Origin: Amycolatopsis australiensis
Lineage (GTDB): Bacteria; Actinomycetota; Actinomycetes; Mycobacteriales; Pseudonocardiaceae
Assembly: GCF_900119165.1 (NCBI RefSeq)
Contig: NZ_FPJG01000006.1
Coordinates: 8,036,001-8,100,000 of the forward strand
Direction of reading: 5' to 3'
Length of the DNA stretch: 64,000 bases
A program made the translations under genes and the position numbers. A model generated the notes under the pieces. That model had not been told where the DNA came from and did not search any database. It saw only the letters and a list, made by a program, of their open reading frames with translations. Below are positions 60,427 to 64,000 of this stretch, piece by piece. Numbering within the stretch: position 1 is the first letter of the stretch; each line of letters opens with the position of its first letter.

Positions 60427-61778
60427 CCGCGTGGCGGACGCTGGCCGGTCTGGTGGACGGCGACCTCCGGCTTCCCGGCGACCGCGGCTTCGACGAAGCT
60501 TCCGCACCGGTGAACCGGCGGTTCGCCGCCACCCGTCCGGCGGCGGTCCTCTCGGCCGCCCACGACGCCGACGTCGCGAAGGCGGTGGCGTGGGCACGCG
60601 CGGAATCGGTGCCCCTGGTCGCGCGCGGCGGCGGGCACAGCTACGCCGGCCACTCGTCGGGCACCGGACTGGTGCTCGACCTGCGGCGGCTCTCGGGGAT
60701 TCACATCGACTGCGACACCGGTCGCGTCACCGTCGGCGGCGGGACGCCGATGGCGGCCTTGTACGCCGGGCTCCGGCCGTGGGACCTCACGTTTCCGCTC
60801 GGCAACTCCGACACCGTCGGCATCGGCGGGCTGACCCTCGGCGGTGGCGTCACGACCATCTCACGGGCATTCGGCCTCACCTGCGACTCGCTGGTGTCGA
60901 CGGAGGTGGTGCTCGCCGACGGCACCACCGTGACGGCCTCGGCGGCCGAGCACCCGGACCTGTTCTGGGCCTGCCGCGGCGGCGGTGGCGGCACCTTCGG
61001 CGTGAACACCCGGTTCACGTTCCAGGCGCGGCCGGCCCCGGCCGGCTCGACCTGCCTGCTGCTCTGGTCGTGGCCGCACGCGGTCGAGGTGCTCGCCACG
61101 ATGCAGGAGATCATGCTGACCGCGCCGGAGCGGTTCTCCGCCCGCATCGGCATCGCCCGCTCGGCCGGCGACGACGGCGTCGTCTCGGTGGTCGGCCACC
61201 ACCTCGGACCGGCCGAAGAGCTGCGCGAGCTGCTCGCACCGGTCGTCGCCGCGGCGGCTCCGGACCGTGCGGACATCGAGGACCGCGACTTCTGGGAAGC
61301 GGCGCGGTACCTGCACCACAGCAGCGCGGGCGGGGCGTTCGCGGCCCGCACCCGGTGCACGCCGCACGCGATCGGCGACACCGGGCTGGAGGTGCTGGTC
61401 CGCGCGGTCGAGAAATGGCCGGGCAGCAGCAACACCGACGGCGCCGGGGCCGCCCTGTTCGCCTGGGGCGGGGCGATCCACCGCGTCCCGGTGCCGGACA
61501 CCGCGTTCCCGCACCGGGACACGAAGTTCCTGCTCAGCCTGGACACGTCGTGGACCGAGCGGGACACGCCCGCCACCGTGCGGGCGAACCTGGACTGGCT
61601 GCACGCGCTGCACGCGGAGACCGGGGAGTTCGCACCCGACGCGTCGTACGTCAACTTCGCCGATCCGGACCTCGAGGACTGGCAGGGTGCCTACTACGGG
61701 CCCAACGCCGCCCGGCTCACCGAGGTCAAGCGCCGGTACGACCCCGACCGGTTCTTCCGCTTCCCGCAGGCCCTGTGA
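60423..61778 (+). CDS. Berberine-bridge-type FAD-linked oxidase
   Basis: A 451-residue secondary-metabolite oxidase. The PP-loop ARGGGHSYAGHS holds His72 for 8-alpha-histidyl FAD. The second attachment Cys expected before VGIGG is absent: the segment reads GNSDTVGIGG, so FAD should be bound by one covalent bond only. The C-terminal BBE motif YVNFADPDLEDWQGAYYG and RYDPDRFF is intact. These enzymes dehydrogenate C-N, N-N or C-O bonds using O2; here it could turn a hydrazine into a hydrazone or azo group. ATGA-coupled upstream. Confidence 0.87.
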   Translation: MTAWRTLAGLVDGDLRLPGDRGFDEASAPVNRRFAATRPAAVLSAAHDADVAKAVAWARAESVPLVARGGGHSYAGHSSGTGLVLDLRRLSGIHIDCDTGRVTVGGGTPMAALYAGLRPWDLTFPLGNSDTVGIGGLTLGGGVTTISRAFGLTCDSLVSTEVVLADGTTVTASAAEHPDLFWACRGGGGGTFGVNTRFTFQARPAPAGSTCLLLWSWPHAVEVLATMQEIMLTAPERFSARIGIARSAGDDGVVSVVGHHLGPAEELRELLAPVVAAAAPDRADIEDRDFWEAARYLHHSSAGGAFAARTRCTPHAIGDTGLEVLVRAVEKWPGSSNTDGAGAALFAWGGAIHRVPVPDTAFPHRDTKFLLSLDTSWTERDTPATVRANLDWLHALHAETGEFAPDASYVNFADPDLEDWQGAYYGPNAARLTEVKRRYDPDRFFRFPQAL

Positions 61779-61783
61779 CCACC

Positions 61784-61809
61784 GGCCGGCCCGCCCCGGC
61801 GGGCCGGCC
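61784..61809 (+). terminator. GC-rich hairpin after the FAD oxidase gene
   Basis: A perfect 12-bp stem (61784-61795 with 61798-61809) around CC lies 5 bases after the stop. There is no T run, and the flavin reductase gene follows 22 bases on, so it may only attenuate or protect the transcript. Confidence 0.55.
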
Positions 61810-61831
61810 CCTTCACCCCAGGAGCGCCGAA

Positions 61832-62374
61832 ATGCCACCCGACCTGCGGGGCGCCATGCGCACGTTCGCCACCGGGGTGTGCGTCGCCAGCACATACCGC
61901 GACACACCCGAAGGGCGCCGCCACGACGCTGTGACCGTCAACTCGCTAAGTTCGATCTCCCTCGACCCGCCGCTGGTGTCGCTGTGCTTCCGCCGGAGCT
62001 CGGCGTTCCTGGCCGACCTGCTGGCCGGCGGCCGGTGGGTGGTGTCGATCCTGCCCGCCGGCGCCCGCGAGCTGGCGGCCCGCCTGGCCGGCCCCCGCGA
62101 GCGGCGGGCCGAGCACGTCGCGGCGATGCGCGCCCGGCCCGGCGACCGGACCGGGGCCCTGGTCCTCGACGACGCGACCTGGCTCGAGTGCGAGCTGCGG
62201 GAGCAGTTCGCACTCGGCGACCACACCCTGGTCGTCGGCGAAGTGCTGGCCACCGGCCAGGACCCGGGCAGCCCGGCGCTGGTGTTCGTGCACGGCCGCT
62301 ACCACGACGTCTCCCGAGCCCCGGCCGCGACGCTCGACCTGTCCGGGCCCGGACACTGGGGAGAGGCGGTGTAG
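61832..62374 (+). CDS. Flavin reductase-like domain protein (HpaC-type)
   Basis: A 180-residue FMN/FAD reductase of the HpaC group: MRTFATGVCVAST, DAVTVNSLSSISLDPPLVSLCF, WVVSILPAGARELAARLAG and the C-terminal FVHGRYH, whose GRYH/GxFH is a family hallmark. It would supply reduced flavin to the group D monooxygenase at 51410, closing the operon. CCAGGAGCG lies before ATG 61832. Confidence 0.87.
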   Translation: MPPDLRGAMRTFATGVCVASTYRDTPEGRRHDAVTVNSLSSISLDPPLVSLCFRRSSAFLADLLAGGRWVVSILPAGARELAARLAGPRERRAEHVAAMRARPGDRTGALVLDDATWLECELREQFALGDHTLVVGEVLATGQDPGSPALVFVHGRYHDVSRAPAATLDLSGPGHWGEAV

Positions 62375-62427
62375 CTTGGCGGCCGAGACGAGGGGGATCC
62401 TTGACGAGCACCGAAGACGGCAACGCC

Positions 62428-63465
62428 ATGCGCTGGAGCGGCCAGCGCACCGACCGCGTCGACGACGGCGCCCTGCCGGGGCTCGCGCGGCTGAGCGGGT
62501 TCGTCCGCAGCGTCCGGACGCCGGAGTTCCGCGGGGTCACGTTCCACGAGGTGCTCGCGAAGAGCGCGTTGAACCACGTGCCGGCGGACGCGCGCATGCT
62601 TGCCGGCGAGTACACGATCAACCCGTACCGCGGCTGCACGCACGCGTGCCAGTACTGCTTCGCGCGCCCGACGCATACGCGTCTCGGCCTCGACGTCGCC
62701 GGCGACTTCGACAACGAGATCATCGTGAAGACGAACATCGCCGAGGTGCTGCGCAGTGAACTGGCGCGCAAGCGGAAGCTGCCGCCGCGCGTCGCGTTCG
62801 GCACGAACACCGATGTCTACCAGCGCGCGGAGGGCCGGTACGAGCTGATGCCGGGGATCATCGACGCGCTCACCGCCTACCGGGTGCCGTTCTCGGTCCT
62901 GACGAAGGGCCCGCTGATCCGCCGCGACCTCGACCGGCTGGCCAAGGCTTCGCGGACCATGACCGTGCACCTGGGCGTGTCGCTCTCGATCCTGGACGAA
63001 GGGCTCCAGCAGTCGGTCGAGTTCGGCACGGCGACGACGTCGGCCCGGCTGGCCACGGTCCGCGCCATCCGCGACGCTGGCCTGGACTGCACGGTGTTCC
63101 TCTCTCCGATCCTGCCCCGGCTCACCGATTCCGACGAGAAGCTGCGGGAGCTGGTCGCCGCGGTGGCCGCGGCGGGCGCGACCGCGGTCCTGTTCCACCC
63201 GCTCTACCTGTCGAGCGGGGTGAAGGACGTGTTCTTCACCTGGTTGCGCCGAGCGCATCCGGAACTGGTCGGGGACTACACGACGCTGTACTCGTCGGGC
63301 TCGGAGACCCTGCGCCCCTACCGCCACGAGCTGAGCGACCGGATTCGCGCGATCATCGCCCACCACGGGTTCCCGGAGCCGGACGAGTCGATCGAGGACC
63401 GCTTCGCCCTCAACGGTCGCCGTACCGCTCCCGCACCCGAGCCACCGCAGCCGACGCTGTTCTGA
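62428..63465 (+). CDS. Rv2578c-family radical SAM protein
   Basis: A 345-residue radical SAM enzyme: 4Fe-4S cysteines Cys70, Cys74 and Cys77 (CTHACQYC), VDDGALPGLARLSGFVRSVRTPEFRGVTFHEVL at the N-terminus, and LPPRVAFGTNTDVYQRAEG. The family is common in actinobacteria and related to spore photoproduct lyase-like proteins; its reaction is unknown. ATG 62428 matches family N-termini; TTG 62401 is an alternative. It follows the operon by about 50 bases, so it could be a bystander or a late step. Confidence 0.87.
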   Translation: MRWSGQRTDRVDDGALPGLARLSGFVRSVRTPEFRGVTFHEVLAKSALNHVPADARMLAGEYTINPYRGCTHACQYCFARPTHTRLGLDVAGDFDNEIIVKTNIAEVLRSELARKRKLPPRVAFGTNTDVYQRAEGRYELMPGIIDALTAYRVPFSVLTKGPLIRRDLDRLAKASRTMTVHLGVSLSILDEGLQQSVEFGTATTSARLATVRAIRDAGLDCTVFLSPILPRLTDSDEKLRELVAAVAAAGATAVLFHPLYLSSGVKDVFFTWLRRAHPELVGDYTTLYSSGSETLRPYRHELSDRIRAIIAHHGFPEPDESIEDRFALNGRRTAPAPEPPQPTLF

Positions 63466-63692
63466 GGCCGGACGCACCGCCCGCCGCCTCGTCCGGCATG
63501 GGACCGGTCCCGGCGAAGCTCGCACGTCGAACCTCGGGACGGCCACCGGTGGCTTCCGAGCTGCCCGTTGTAGTCGTGGACGTCGCGCAGGCCGCCTTGC
63601 GGCAAGGCCACCGACACCGGCTCCGGCGATCGGCCCGGATACGATCCCTGCCGGTCGTGGTCGTCGCCGGACCGCGTTTCGACAGGAGAGCC

Positions 63693-64000
63693 ATGACGCA
63701 ACCAGCGCTCGCCGACGCCCCCGCAGCGGATGTGACCGCCCCGGTCCGCCGCATCGCCGGCCGCGGCCTGCCGGGCGCCGTCGGGTGGTGGCTGTTCGCG
63801 GCCGTCCCGTTCGCGCTGGCGCTGCTGGCCGCCGTCCGCGCGCCGCGGATGCACGTGCTGCTCGACTACTGGCACGTCTTCGCGAAGATCACCGACGACA
63901 GCGGGCGGCTGCTGCTGAGCCAGGTCTTCACCTACCACCTGGACCAGCCGTTCGTCGTGCCGTCACTGCTGTTCTACGCCGACGCGGCGTGGTTCGGCGG
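63693..64000 (+). CDS. Membrane protein, 3' truncated by window edge
   Basis: The frame is open from ATG 63693 (CAGGAGAG 8 bases upstream) to the window end, 102 residues. After a 30-residue cytosolic start there is a helix (WWLFAAVPFALALLAAV), then HVLLDYWHVFAKITDDSGRLLLSQVFTYHLDQPFVVPSLLFYADAAWFGG. This first loop resembles large multi-spanning glycosyltransferase-like membrane proteins of actinobacteria, but too little is visible to be sure. It is separated from the radical SAM gene by 227 bp with no other gene seen. Confidence 0.6.
   Translation, partial: MTQPALADAPAADVTAPVRRIAGRGLPGAVGWWLFAAVPFALALLAAVRAPRMHVLLDYWHVFAKITDDSGRLLLSQVFTYHLDQPFVVPSLLFYADAAWFG

Noticed and set aside
63466..63692. 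Possible gene in the 227-bp gap before the last membrane protein
   Set aside because: Frames there are shadows without a start and ribosome binding site pair; only a small GCCTTG-CAAGGC dyad was noted.

Overview
The window is high-GC actinobacterial chromosome with strong G/C preference at third codon positions. A mycothione reductase, a mycobacteria-like order of map / penicillin-binding lipoprotein / DUF4081 acetyltransferase / ispG / rip1 / dxr, large SARP-NB-ARC regulators and many GTG starts fit a member of the Pseudonocardiales, most like Amycolatopsis. The genus is inferred from gene content and style, not from a database match. No rRNA, tRNA, insertion sequence, prophage or CRISPR array was seen.

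Region 1 (1-31.8 kb) is mostly conserved or housekeeping: the RGG-rich tail of a helicase-like protein, bioF, a trypsin-like protease, an M15 peptidase lipoprotein, mycothione reductase, a CynX-type exporter divergent from a FadR-type regulator, and a ribbon-helix-helix / DUF4097 / DrrAB-type ABC cluster. Then comes the map-to-dxr block, in which the penicillin-binding lipoprotein reads as frameshifted. It is followed by a DUF2631 protein, a secreted cyclophilin, a drug exporter, a MocR regulator divergent from a methyltransferase, a 1079-residue XRE-SARP-NB-ARC-TPR regulator, an alpha/beta hydrolase, a P450 and a LysR regulator.

Region 2 (31.9-43.3 kb) is metabolic and accessory: SDR, nitrilase, DUF1295 and EXPERA membrane proteins on a shared 30-bp promoter, a threonine synthase-like enzyme, an ArsC-like protein, TetR plus enoyl-CoA hydratase, an M48 protease, NmrA-like and YciI-like proteins, a BNR-repeat protein with a MoaD-like sulfur carrier, and an MFS pump divergent from a MerR regulator.

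Region 3 (43.3-62.4 kb) looks like a specialised-metabolism locus. Its core (51.4-62.4 kb, + strand) is a tightly coupled operon: FAD monooxygenase of acyl-CoA dehydrogenase fold, oligopeptide-binding lipoprotein, ornithine/lysine N-hydroxylase, stand-alone cupin, stand-alone methionyl-tRNA-synthetase-like ligase, glycine/D-amino-acid-oxidase-like FAD enzyme, ATP-grasp ligase, a small beta-barrel-type protein, a berberine-bridge-type FAD oxidase and a flavin reductase. N-hydroxylase + cupin + MetRS-like protein + amino-acid oxidase is the known hydrazine synthetase toolkit that makes N-N bonds. There is no NRPS or PKS, so an undescribed hydrazine, azo or diazo-type small molecule is the most exciting possibility here. 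Minus-strand genes upstream (an arginine-dihydrolase-like protein with an altered catalytic site, a membrane protein, an XRE-NB-ARC regulator, an MFS exporter, a small monooxygenase-fold protein) may supply precursor, regulation and export, but their membership is uncertain.

The window ends with an Rv2578c-type radical SAM gene and the start of a membrane protein that runs off the edge.
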